Below, piece by piece: positions 1 to 7,341 of a DNA stretch of 64,000 bases. Position 1 is the stretch's first letter. Every line of letters starts with the position of its first letter. The stretch is from the NCBI GenBank assembly GCA_900550365.1, contig URRR01000008.1:33460-97459 (forward strand), given 5' to 3'. This DNA comes from an uncultured Prevotella sp. (GTDB lineage: Bacteria; Bacteroidota; Bacteroidia; Bacteroidales; Bacteroidaceae). The notes below the pieces were generated by a model that ran no database searches, was not told where the DNA came from, and worked only from the letters and a program-made list of their open reading frames with translations. The translations under genes and the position numbers were made by a program.

Positions 1-477
1 CGAGACTCTCTGTGGCGTTCAAAATTCTTCAAATGGCTGGCAAATAATCCCGGCGAATACTTCAGACAAATGCCTTACAAGTTTTTCAAGACATATATTT
101 CAGATAACGTGAACATGTGTACATTCATTAAAGATAAAGACAAAAAAGAATATATGTATGGAGAAATAAGCATGCCAGTTCTGGCAAAAAGTTTTCCTGC
201 ATACTCAAAAGTGCAGATACTCACGATGATAAACCTTCTGTTTTATTATGCCCTGATGATAATTTTCTGTATCGGTACAGTATATTTCTTAAAGAAAAAA
301 GAATATAATAAAATAATTCTTTCCCTCAGCATAATCACCTTAGGCACGCTCCTGCTAATGTTTGTCGGACACGGCGAAGCACGTTATCACACACCTTTCA
401 TGCCATTTGTCATTATGCTTGTAGCCGCCTTCTTAAACGATGCTTTGCAGAAAAGGCATAAACTGACGGTACAATAA
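1..477 (+). CDS. Integral membrane glycosyltransferase, GT-C/PMT-like (5' partial)
   Basis: The reading frame is open from base 1, so only the last 158 residues are seen and the start lies outside the window. Two hydrophobic segments follow a lysine-rich loop, and between them lies an E-A-R-Y-H-x-P-F-x-P motif near the C-terminus. An Arg-Tyr-x-x-P element before the last membrane helix is common in GT39/PMT_2-type undecaprenyl- or dolichyl-phosphate-sugar transferases, which move sugars onto lipid or protein at the membrane. The gene is AT-richer than its neighbours, as often seen in polysaccharide loci. It converges on nadA. Family assignment rests on the C-terminal pattern only, and another polytopic protein is possible. 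Confidence 0.55.
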   Translation, partial: RDSLWRSKFFKWLANNPGEYFRQMPYKFFKTYISDNVNMCTFIKDKDKKEYMYGEISMPVLAKSFPAYSKVQILTMINLLFYYALMIIFCIGTVYFLKKKEYNKIILSLSIITLGTLLLMFVGHGEARYHTPFMPFVIMLVAAFLNDALQKRHKLTVQ

Positions 478-563
478 ATTCAAAACTATCATGCCGTCAT
501 TCTTAATGATATAATCCTATGCTGGAATAAGCATACACAAGGCTTCTCCGCAAGATAATAAGA

Positions 564-606
564 ACGCAAGGCCGTTTATGCCAATTAAGCATAAACGGCC
601 TTGCGT
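564..606. terminator. Perfect 18-bp hairpin between convergent genes
   Basis: Positions 564-581 and 589-606 are perfect reverse complements with a 7-nt loop. The hairpin lies between the stop of the membrane gene and the end of nadA, which converge. There is no long T tract on either side, so this is a hairpin of terminator type, possibly serving both strands, rather than a textbook intrinsic terminator. Confidence 0.6.
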
Positions 607-683
607 CAGAGATATCTTGACGAACTTCAGTCAGATATTATGATATGCTACGTTGTTGAAACATTTATTTAACCCTCATCCTC

Positions 684-1613
684 TCAGCTCATCTCAAGCA
701 TCCTTTTTATCGGCTTCACGGCGTCGCGGGCTATGTCGGCGGGCACGTCTATGGCGGGAGACTCGCTGCTGAGGCAGGCAAGGAGCTTGTCGAGGGTGTT
801 CATCTTCATGTACTCACACTCGTTGCAGGGGCACTGGCCGGCGGCAGCGGGCACGGGGATGAACTCTGTGCCGGGGCAGCGCTTCTTCATCTCATACAGT
901 ATGCCGGCCTCGGTGGCCACGATGTATGTGCCCTCGGGATGTGCTGTGGCGTATTCAAGGAGCACGGCGGTAGAGCCGATGACGTCGGCCAGGGCGAGCA
1001 CTTCCTGTCGGCATTCGGGGTGGGCCAGCACCTTGGCGTCGGGACGCGAGGCCTTCAGGCGTGCTATCTCGGCTGCGGCGAAGCGCTCGTGAACGTGGCA
1101 GCCGCCGTTCCAGAGGGTCATGTGGCGGCCTGTGACGGCGTTGATGTACGTGCCGAGGTTATGGTCGGGACCGAAGATTATCTTCTCGTCCTGCGGCAGC
1201 TGTGACACTATGCGCTCGGCGTTGCCGCTGGTTACCACGACGTCGGTGAGCGCCTTTACGGCGGCCGTTGTGTTGACGTAGCTCACCACGGTGTAGCCCG
1301 GATGCTCGTCCTTGAACTTCCTCAGGTCCTCAGCGCGGCACGAGTCGGCCAGCGAGCAGCCTGCCTCGGGGTCGGGGCAGAGCACGAGCTTGTCGGGGCA
1401 GAGCAGCTTGCACGTCTCGGCCATGAAGTGCACGCCGCACATCACGATAATCTTCGCGTCGGTCTGGGCAGCCTTGCGCGCCAGCGCGAGCGAGTCGCCA
1501 ATGAAGTCGGCCACGTCCTGTATGTCGCCGTCAGTGTAATAGTGGGCCAGGATTACGGCGTTCTTCTCCTTGGCCAGTTCTCTTATCTTCGCTTTTAATA
1601 ATTCACTGTTCAT
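684..1613 (-). CDS. nadA: Quinolinate synthase NadA
   Basis: This is a 309-residue NadA, the [4Fe-4S] enzyme that condenses iminoaspartate with dihydroxyacetone phosphate to quinolinate in de novo NAD synthesis in the cytosol. Visible family hallmarks are the N-terminal LAHYYT segment, an MCGVHFMAE motif (Cys59), AGCSLAD (Cys86), GGCHVHE (Cys172) and a C-terminal CPCNEC (Cys261-266). The three cluster ligands are drawn from these cysteines. Length is normal for the short NadA class. nadB and nadC are not adjacent, so the pathway is split in this genome. The upstream gap holds simple repeats and a candidate replication origin. The start is the ATG at 1613, preceded by an AT-rich leader. Confidence 0.95.
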   Translation of the reverse strand: MNSELLKAKIRELAKEKNAVILAHYYTDGDIQDVADFIGDSLALARKAAQTDAKIIVMCGVHFMAETCKLLCPDKLVLCPDPEAGCSLADSCRAEDLRKFKDEHPGYTVVSYVNTTAAVKALTDVVVTSGNAERIVSQLPQDEKIIFGPDHNLGTYINAVTGRHMTLWNGGCHVHERFAAAEIARLKASRPDAKVLAHPECRQEVLALADVIGSTAVLLEYATAHPEGTYIVATEAGILYEMKKRCPGTEFIPVPAAAGQCPCNECEYMKMNTLDKLLACLSSESPAIDVPADIARDAVKPIKRMLEMS

Positions 1614-1619
1614 AATTTA

Positions 1620-1830
1620 ATTATTTATATTTAATTCATAATTCACAATTCATAATTCATAATTGGGAGGGTGAGAAAGTGAGAAAGTGAGAAAGTGAGA
1701 GGGTGAGACAGCAAAGCTAATGACTTTAACTACTTTGACTCCCTTTAACTACTTTCTAAAGCTAATGACTTTAACTACTTCTAACTACTCTGACTCCCTT
1801 TAACTACTTTCTAAAGTAATGGCTTTAACT
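1620..1830. repeat. Simple-word repeat arrays upstream of nadA
   Basis: Three word families follow one another: AATTCATAATT (about 1636-1664), GTGAGAAA (about 1671-1706) and TTTAACTACTTTCTAAAG (about 1725-1825, a roughly 55-60 bp unit present at least twice, each containing CTAATGACTTTAACTAC). No open frame of interest is seen. The same words recur in other intergenic gaps of the window. Confidence 0.7.
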
Positions 1831-1899
1831 TCTTCTCTCCTTATAAAATTCTTTTTCCACAGTTCATATTTATATTTATTCTTTTTCTCTTTTTTAAAA

Positions 1900-2225
1900 A
1901 ACAGAGATGTTTCCCTATGATGTGCCGTTGATTTGTTGAAAACTTATGCCCGTTTTTCTTGGAGTTACGGTTATAAACGTCATTGTCGCTGTTTTCAACG
2001 CATGAGTTTAATATCTTCTGCCTGACTTTCAGGCGTTAACGGCTGTTATCAACATTTATGTTGTTGGCTGCAAAATTAATAAGTTTATATATTTTTTTGT
2101 CATGAATGTGTTGAAAACTTACTTATTTTCTTTCCGTAACCTTGTGGATATCCACTTGCCGCCGTTGTGCCCGCCGCCGGCTGTTGACATCGCACATGTT
2201 TTCCACACAGTTTTCCACAGAGATG
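1900..2225. other. Candidate chromosomal replication origin (DnaA-box cluster)
   Basis: Seven 9-mers resembling the DnaA box TTATCCACA occur within 290 bp: TGTTGAAAA at 1934-1942 and 2109-2117 (minus strand), TTTTCAACG at 1992-2000, TTATCAACA at 2046-2054, TGTGGATAT at 2143-2151 (minus, inside the palindrome GTGGATATCCAC), and tandem TTTTCCACA at 2199-2207 and 2211-2219. An AT-rich stretch at about 2071-2106 could be the unwinding element. The gap lies between divergent genes (nadA and argS). No dnaA gene is in view and no strand-composition test was possible, so this is a candidate only. Confidence 0.45.
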
Positions 2226-2261
2226 TGTACATTTATCCGGAATAGTCAGTGTGTCCGTGTG

Positions 2262-2380
2262 TGGCCGATGTCTTCACGTCCCGTTTGCCGTCTTTTGGCT
2301 TGCCGTCAGCCGTCTTTCGTCCGCCCGTTGACGGTCTTTTACAAGATGAAAGGCCGTCAAAATCATGTGCGGCTGAAGTT
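2262..2380. repeat. Degenerate copy of the paired-hairpin repeat
   Basis: The stretch carries TTGCCGTCTTTT, CAGCCGTCTTTC, GACGGTCTTTTAC and GAAAGGCCGTC, words that make up the paired-hairpin elements at 38.5, 45.7, 53.8 and 60.1 kb. Here the stems are partly decayed. A short frame across it is not considered coding. Confidence 0.45.
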
Positions 2381-2394
2381 TTAAAGTGGCGTGA

Positions 2395-2515
2395 AGTTAC
2401 GTCTTAACTCCTTAACTCCTGGATTAATTCTTACTTCTTAATTAACAAAGCATACGTCTTAACTCCTTAACTCCCTCTAACTCCTTAACTCCCTCTAACT
2501 CCTTAACTCCTAACT
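2395..2515. repeat. CTTAACTCCTTAACTCC repeat array
   Basis: Tandem words of the CTTAACTCC family, preceded by a short AACAAAGCATACGTCTT head that recurs in other arrays of this family. The array ends about 40 bp before the argS promoter. Confidence 0.65.
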
Positions 2516-2556
2516 ATATATTTCTTAATTCTTAAGATTATGTCGCTGATTTTTCG

Positions 2557-2564
2557 TAATTTTG
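2557..2564 (+). promoter_or_regulatory. Putative -7 element of argS
   Basis: TAATTTTG matches the Bacteroidetes -7 consensus TAnnTTTG and lies 32 bp before the argS ATG. No clear TTTG is seen at the expected -33 position. Confidence 0.5.
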
Positions 2565-2596
2565 CAGCCGGAACATAATATATAAGGTAATAAGAC

Positions 2597-4414
2597 ATGA
2601 ACATCGAAAGCCAGATAAGCCGCGCGGCATTGGCCGCCGTGAAGGCTCTCTACGGACAAGACGTGCCCGAGAAGATGATACAGTTGCAGAAGACGAAGCG
2701 CGAGTTTGAGGGACATCTCACCCTTGTGGTGTTCCCCCTGCTCAAGACATCACGCAAGAAGCCGGAGGAGACGGCTGAGGAGATCGGCCGCTGGCTCGCC
2801 GACAACGAGCCGTGCGTGGCCTCTTACAACGTGGTAAAGGGCTTCCTTAACATCGTTGTGTCGCCAAAGGCGTGGCTGTCGCTGCTTAACGACATCAACG
2901 CTGACGAGCACTTCGGCGAGCGGCAGGCCACGGCAGACGCGCCGCTGGTGATGATTGAATACTCGTCGCCCAACACCAACAAGCCGCTTCACCTCGGCCA
3001 CGTGCGCAACAATCTGCTGGGCTGGAGCCTGGCGCAGATAATGCAGGCCAACGGCAACCGCGTGGTGAAGACCAACATCGTGAACGACCGCGGCATACAC
3101 ATCTGCAAGTCGATGCTGGCATGGCTGAAGTGGGGCAACGGCGAGACGCCCGAAAGCAGCGGAAAGAAGGGCGACCACCTGATAGGCGACTACTACGTGG
3201 CCTTTGACCAGCACTACCGCGAGGAGGTGAAGGAGCTTAAGGCTAAGTACATGGCTGAGGGCATGGCCGACGAGGAGGCTGAGAAGAAGGCCAAGGACGA
3301 GGCTCCGCTCATCAAGGAGGCTCATGCAATGCTGGTAAAGTGGGAGCAGGGCGACCCCGAGGTGCGCGCCCTGTGGGAGAAGATGAACTCATGGGTTTAC
3401 GCCGGTTTCGACGAGACTTACAAGGCGCTCGGCGTAAGCTTCGACAAGATATACTACGAGTCGCAGACTTACCTTAAGGGTAAGGCCAAGGTGGAGGAGG
3501 GTCTTGAGAAGGGACTTTTCTTCCGCAAAGACGACGGCAGCGTGTGGGCCGACCTCACCAATGAGGGTCTTGACCAGAAGCTGCTGCTGCGCTCTGACGG
3601 CACGTCGGTTTACATGACGCAGGACATCGGCACGGCCGAGATGCGCTTCAACGACTATCCGATAGACAAGATGATTTACGTCGTTGGCAACGAGCAGAAC
3701 TACCACTTCCAGGTGCTCTCGATACTGCTCGACCGCCTCGGCTTCAAGTGGGGCAAGGAGCTTGTGCACTTCTCTTACGGAATGGTTGAGCTGCCCAACG
3801 GCAAGATGAAGAGCCGCGAGGGAACGGTAGTTGACGCTGACGACCTGATAGCCGAAATGATAAAGGACGCGCGCCAGACGAGCGAGGAGCTGGGCAAGTT
3901 CAGCGACATGAGCGACGACGAGCGCGCCAACGTGGCACGCATCGTGGGCATGGGAGCGCTGAAATACTTCATCCTGAAGGTTGACGCGAGGAAGAACATG
4001 CTGTTCAACCCCGAGGAGTCAATCGACTTCAACGGCAACACGGGTCCCTTCATCCAGTACACCTACGCCCGCATACGCAGCATCATGCGCAAGGCCGCAG
4101 AGCAGGGCATCAGTCTGCCCGCAACGCTCGACGGCGACTATCCCGTAAACCAGAAGGAGACCGAACTTATCCAGAAGATGAACGAGTACGGCGCCGCCGT
4201 GCGCCAGGCCGGCACCGACTACAGTCCCAGCGGCATAGCCAACTACTGCTACGAGCTGACCAAGGAGTTCAACCAGTTCTACCACGACTACAGCATCCTC
4301 GGCGCCGACACAGAGCAGGAGAAAGTGCTCCGCCTCGTACTTGCAGCGAACGTAGCCAAGACATTGAAGAACGGCATGGCCCTGCTTGGCATCGAAATGC
4401 CGGAAAGAATGTAG
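2597..4414 (+). CDS. argS: Arginyl-tRNA synthetase
   Basis: A 605-residue class I aminoacyl-tRNA synthetase that charges tRNA-Arg in the cytosol. The N-terminal ArgRS-specific domain covers about residues 1-110. The HIGH-type signature HLGH lies at 132-135 within a proline/asparagine-rich SSPNTNKP context typical of ArgRS. The KMSKS-equivalent KMKSREGT lies near 403-410. The C-terminal helical anticodon-binding domain runs to the end, finishing in the usual methionine-rich tail. Length matches bacterial ArgRS. The start follows an AT-rich leader and a -7 element at 2557. AATTCATAATT repeats begin directly after the stop codon. Confidence 0.97.
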   Translation: MNIESQISRAALAAVKALYGQDVPEKMIQLQKTKREFEGHLTLVVFPLLKTSRKKPEETAEEIGRWLADNEPCVASYNVVKGFLNIVVSPKAWLSLLNDINADEHFGERQATADAPLVMIEYSSPNTNKPLHLGHVRNNLLGWSLAQIMQANGNRVVKTNIVNDRGIHICKSMLAWLKWGNGETPESSGKKGDHLIGDYYVAFDQHYREEVKELKAKYMAEGMADEEAEKKAKDEAPLIKEAHAMLVKWEQGDPEVRALWEKMNSWVYAGFDETYKALGVSFDKIYYESQTYLKGKAKVEEGLEKGLFFRKDDGSVWADLTNEGLDQKLLLRSDGTSVYMTQDIGTAEMRFNDYPIDKMIYVVGNEQNYHFQVLSILLDRLGFKWGKELVHFSYGMVELPNGKMKSREGTVVDADDLIAEMIKDARQTSEELGKFSDMSDDERANVARIVGMGALKYFILKVDARKNMLFNPEESIDFNGNTGPFIQYTYARIRSIMRKAAEQGISLPATLDGDYPVNQKETELIQKMNEYGAAVRQAGTDYSPSGIANYCYELTKEFNQFYHDYSILGADTEQEKVLRLVLAANVAKTLKNGMALLGIEMPERM

Positions 4415-4415
4415 T

Positions 4416-4460
4416 TAATTCATAATTCATAATTCACAATTCATAATTGGGAGGGGATTA
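4416..4460. repeat. AATTCATAATT array after argS
   Basis: Tandem AATTCATAATT/AATTCACAATT words start two bases after the argS stop. The reverse-complement array lies at 4878-4963 on the other side of the small gene, so the two could pair in a shared transcript. Confidence 0.6.
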
Positions 4461-4492
4461 TTTCTTAACTCTTAATTCTTAATTTAATAGAG

Positions 4493-4870
4493 ATGAGGAA
4501 TAAGGACGATAATGTAATAGTACAAAAGAGTTATTCTTTTAGTCTACGTTGTGTGAAGCTGTATAAGTATCTTTGCAACCGCGACGGTAATTACATTATA
4601 GGTAAGCAACTGCTTAGAAGCGGGACAAGTATAGGTGCCAACGTACGTGAGGCGTTACGGGCACAGACACGTCCGGACTTCATCATGAAGTTGAATATAT
4701 CTCTCAAAGAAGCCAGCGAAACTGAATATTGGATTGAATTGCTGCGCGATGCTGAATATATCTCGGTAAGCCAAGCAGAAAGCATGCTTTCTGACTGCGT
4801 TGAGTTATTGAAAATACTGACATCAATAATAAAGAAAACAAAAGAAAATCAGAACGTAGTTACGAGTTAA
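4493..4870 (+). CDS. Four-helix-bundle protein (S23 / 23S rRNA intervening-sequence type)
   Basis: The 125-residue protein has the hallmarks of the four-helix-bundle family first seen in 23S rRNA intervening sequences: an N-terminal SYSFSLRCVKLYKYL helix, the LLRSGTSIGANVREAL motif at about residues 42-57, the F-x-x-K-L-N-I-S-L-K-E-A helix, and a third segment with ETEYWIELL. Members are widespread in Bacteroidetes as free-standing genes. Their function is not established, and RNA or protein binding has been suggested. Here it is not inside an rRNA gene. AATTCATAATT repeats flank it on both sides, so it may have travelled as a small cassette (inference). Confidence 0.88.
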   Translation: MRNKDDNVIVQKSYSFSLRCVKLYKYLCNRDGNYIIGKQLLRSGTSIGANVREALRAQTRPDFIMKLNISLKEASETEYWIELLRDAEYISVSQAESMLSDCVELLKILTSIIKKTKENQNVVTS

Positions 4871-4877
4871 GAATTAC

Positions 4878-4963
4878 CATAATTATGAATTATGAATTAT
4901 GAATTATGAATTAATAACATCCTCCCAATTATGAATTGTGAATTATGAATTATGAATTAACTT
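4878..4963. repeat. AATTATGAATT array overlapping the next start codon
   Basis: At least five AATTATGAATT words, the reverse complement of the array at 4416-4460. The last words run into the RNase H-like gene and supply its ATG and first codons (Met-Asn-Tyr-Glu). Confidence 0.65.
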
Positions 4964-5358
4964 CAGATGCTTGGTCAGTTGATGCGGCGTGCAGCGGCAA
5001 TCCGGGCAAGATGGAATACCGCTGTATTGACCTTGCCACGGGTGCGCAGGTGTTTCATTACGGGCCCGTTTACGGTACTAACAACATCGGCGAGTTTCTC
5101 GCCATTGTGCATGCCCTGGCCTTAATGGAGCAGAAAGGCCTGCACAAGACCATCTACAGCGACAGCTTTACGGCGATAACGTGGGTCAGGAAGATGCAGT
5201 GCAAGACCAAACTGGAGCGCACTCCCCAGACCGTCCAGCTGTATAACGTAATCCAGCGGGCCGAGACATGGCTGAAGACCCACCCCTTCCGCGTGCCCAT
5301 AATACAATGGGACACACGCGCATGGGGCGACATCCCCGCCGACTTCGGCAGAAAATAG
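4945..5358 (+). CDS. RNase H-like fold protein
   Basis: This 137-residue protein looks like a short ribonuclease HI-type domain. Visible features are an N-terminal VDAACSGNPGK segment (the D-x-x-x-x-G-N-P-G strand with the first catalytic Asp near residue 13), an acidic Glu in NNIGEFLAIVHAL (about residue 51), an Asp in the IYSDSFTAITWVR strand (about 72) and late acidic residues in WGDIPADFG. RNase H cleaves RNA in RNA-DNA hybrids. Whether this short protein is active is unknown. The ATG chosen lies inside an AATTATGAATT repeat. No other upstream start exists, and a later start would cut into the first strand. It is followed by an acetyltransferase in the same direction. Confidence 0.75.
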   Translation: MNYELTSDAWSVDAACSGNPGKMEYRCIDLATGAQVFHYGPVYGTNNIGEFLAIVHALALMEQKGLHKTIYSDSFTAITWVRKMQCKTKLERTPQTVQLYNVIQRAETWLKTHPFRVPIIQWDTRAWGDIPADFGRK

Positions 5359-5477
5359 AGGAAAAGAATTATCAGCCCTATTGGCCCTATTGGCCCTATT
5401 AGCCTTATTGGCCCTATAAGGCTTATAAGCCAAATAACCTCAAAACCTGATAACCCCATAACCCGATAACCTAAAAC
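5359..5477. repeat. GGCCCTATT and AACCCGATAACC arrays
   Basis: Words of the TTGGCCCTATT type (5375-5425) begin 17 bp after the stop. They pass into AACCTCAAAACCTGATAACC words (5440-5475) that end at the next ATG. Both word families recur elsewhere, at 17.97-18.27, 31.8 and 33.8 kb. Confidence 0.6.
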
Positions 5478-6035
5478 ATGACCGAATTTGAAAAGATGCG
5501 CAGTCAGCAGATGTATGACTTCTCTGACCCTGAGATAAACGCGAGCCTTGAACATGCCAAGAAGGTATGCGCCAAGCTGATGACGATGACGATAACCGAC
5601 GGAAATTACCGTGAAGTGATAGAAGACCTCGTGCCCGGCATTCCGGCAGACAGCACGATATGTCCGCCCTTCCACTGCGACCACGGCAACGGCATAACCA
5701 TTGGCCGCAACGTGTTCGTCAACTATAACTGCACCATGCTCGACGGCGGCCGCATCACCATTGGCGACAACGTTCTGATAGGTCCCAACTGCCAGCTCTA
5801 CACGCCGCAGCACCCCACTGACCACGTAATGCGCCGCAAGCAGGTGGAGACGGCTTACCCCGTAACCATAGGCGACGATACATGGCTGGGCGGCGGCGTC
5901 ATCGTTCTGCCCGGCGTCACCATAGGCAAGCGATGCATAATAGGCGCCGGCAGCGTGGTAACAAAGGATATCCCTGACGACTGCGTGGCTGTAGGAAACC
6001 CCGCGAAGGTAATTAAGAAAACAGCAGCTCAGTAG
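5478..6035 (+). CDS. Sugar O-acetyltransferase, maltose/galactoside type
   Basis: A 185-residue left-handed beta-helix acetyltransferase of the LacA/Maa/NodL group, which moves acetyl from acetyl-CoA to a sugar hydroxyl. The N-terminal helix segment starts TEFEKMRSQQMYDFSDPEI. Hexapeptide repeats run from about residue 70 (ITIGRNVFVNYNCTML) to 175 (ITIGKRCIIGAGSVVTKD). The QHPTD segment contains the catalytic His seen in the family. The protein ends in the usual GNPAKVIK. The true acceptor sugar cannot be read from sequence. A second member of the family is encoded at 26524-27099. The stop is followed at once by AGCAGACAAG repeats. Confidence 0.9.
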   Translation: MTEFEKMRSQQMYDFSDPEINASLEHAKKVCAKLMTMTITDGNYREVIEDLVPGIPADSTICPPFHCDHGNGITIGRNVFVNYNCTMLDGGRITIGDNVLIGPNCQLYTPQHPTDHVMRRKQVETAYPVTIGDDTWLGGGVIVLPGVTIGKRCIIGAGSVVTKDIPDDCVAVGNPAKVIKKTAAQ

Positions 6036-6269
6036 ACGAGTTTTCAGCAGACAAGTTTTCAGTAGACAAGCAGACAAGATACGAGCAGACAAGGAGATTT
6101 GCTTTGTCAGCAGACAAGTTCTCAGTAGACGAGCAGACAAGATACGAGCAGACAAGGAGATTTGCCATACAAGCAGCGAAGCATTTGTCTTAACTCCTTA
6201 ACTCCTTAACTCTTTAACTCCTTAACTCCTTTAATTCTTCACTTTTCACTTTTCACTTTTAATTTAATT
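6036..6269. repeat. AGCAGACAAG array, then CTTAACTCC and CACTTTT words
   Basis: Two near-identical blocks of about 70 bp (6044-6110 and 6116-6170), each built from AGCAGACAAG words with an AGGAGATTTGC core. These are followed by GCATTTGTCTTAACTCC and a CACTTTTCACTTTT leader for the next gene. The words begin about 10 bp after the acetyltransferase stop. Confidence 0.65.
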
Positions 6270-6758
6270 ATGGATTTACTTTTCGTGTGCCTTGGCAATA
6301 TCTGCAGGTCTCCGGCGGCCGAGGCGATAATGAGAAAGAAGCTGGAAGACAGTTTGCCGCAGTCGGCCGGAATAACGGTTGACTCAGCCGGCATAGGTCC
6401 GTGGCATGAAGGGCAGTTGCCCGACAGCCGCATGCGCCGCCACGGAGCCATGCGCGGATACGACATCAGCAGCATAGCACGGCAGATACGCCGTGAAGAC
6501 TTCACCCGATTTGACTATATCTTCGGCATGGACGACGAGAACATGAAAGCCCTCAACCGCTTGGCGCGCAACGACAAGGAACGTGCCAAACTGATGTGTG
6601 CCGCCGACTTTATCACGCGCCACCCCGGCTTCACCACCGTGCCTGACCCTTATTACGGCGGTGACGACGCCTTCGAACTGGCACTCGACCTTATCGAGGA
6701 CGCGTGCGAGGGAATAGTTAATTGGATTAGTAGTAAGGAGAGAAGTAGTAAGGAGTAA
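6270..6758 (+). CDS. Low-molecular-weight protein-tyrosine phosphatase
   Basis: A 162-residue LMW phosphatase that hydrolyses phosphotyrosine in the cytosol and is often linked to control of exopolysaccharide tyrosine kinases. The phosphate loop CLGNICRS is at residues 7-14 (nucleophile Cys7, Arg13), right at the N-terminus as usual. The general-acid Asp is in VPDPYYGG at about 126. No kinase or capsule gene is adjacent. The last residues (ISSKERSSKE) are encoded by AGTAGTAAGGAG-type repeat words, so the repeat array starts before the stop and forms a non-native tail. Confidence 0.93.
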   Translation: MDLLFVCLGNICRSPAAEAIMRKKLEDSLPQSAGITVDSAGIGPWHEGQLPDSRMRRHGAMRGYDISSIARQIRREDFTRFDYIFGMDDENMKALNRLARNDKERAKLMCAADFITRHPGFTTVPDPYYGGDDAFELALDLIEDACEGIVNWISSKERSSKE

Positions 6759-7090
6759 AGTAGAAGTAGTTAGAGGGAGTTAAAGGAGTTAGAGTAGTTA
6801 AAGTCATTTGCTTTGTTGATTAATAAAAAAGGAGTTAGAGGTAGTTAAAGGAGTTAGAGTAGTTAAAGTCATTTGCTTTGTTGATTAATAAAAAAGGAGT
6901 TAGAGGGAGTTAAAGGAGTTAGAGTAGTTAAAGTCATTTGCTTTGTTGATTAATCACATAAACATCAAAACTATTGACTTTAACTACTCTAACTCCTTTA
7001 ACTACCTCTAACTACTTCTCCTTTTCTACTTACTACTTTTCTCCTTACTCCTTTACTCCTTCTCTCCTTTAACTCCTCTAACTCCTATTT
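6759..7090. repeat. 65-bp tandem repeats and 39-bp inverted repeat
   Basis: A 65-bp unit containing AAGTCATTTGCTTTGTTGAT occurs three times (core at 6803, 6868 and 6933), built of GGAGTTAGAG words. Positions 6833-6871 are perfectly complementary to 6975-7013, so transcript from the phosphatase gene could form a 39-bp hairpin. Further CTCCTTTAACTCC words run to about 7088. Confidence 0.75.
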
Positions 7091-7222
7091 TATTATCACA
7101 ATTTCACATTAAAAAGTTACAGATTAGAAACAAGTTGCAAGCATTTGCTTACAATCGGGTGAGCACAAAAATAAATGTAAACTTTTTAGACTCAAACCTT
7201 TATTTTTTTAATTAAAAAATAA

Positions 7223-7230
7223 TAAATTTG
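7223..7230 (+). promoter_or_regulatory. Putative -7 element of the subtilisin gene
   Basis: TAAATTTG matches TAnnTTTG in a very AT-rich stretch (7090-7341). It would leave a leader of about 105 nt that is almost pure A/T. No good -33 TTTG is seen. Confidence 0.45.
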
Positions 7231-7341
7231 TATCCGGATGTTTTGTTTTATTCACTTTTTATTCAATTTATAAATTCAAAAAAGAGATATTTTAATATAT
7301 TTTTTTAATTCACTTAATCATTAATTTTTAACTAAAGCATT

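Noticed and set aside
2142..2384. 80-codon frame between the DnaA-box cluster and argS
   Set aside because: It spans the DnaA-like boxes and hairpin words, is Arg/Cys-rich without a recognisable pattern, and has no promoter.
5154..6155. 333-codon minus-strand frame over RNase H-like and acetyltransferase genes
   Set aside because: It is made of repeat words and the antisense of two good genes.
6786..6990. CRISPR array
   Set aside because: The three 65-bp repeats are contiguous, without unique spacers between them, and no cas genes are present.
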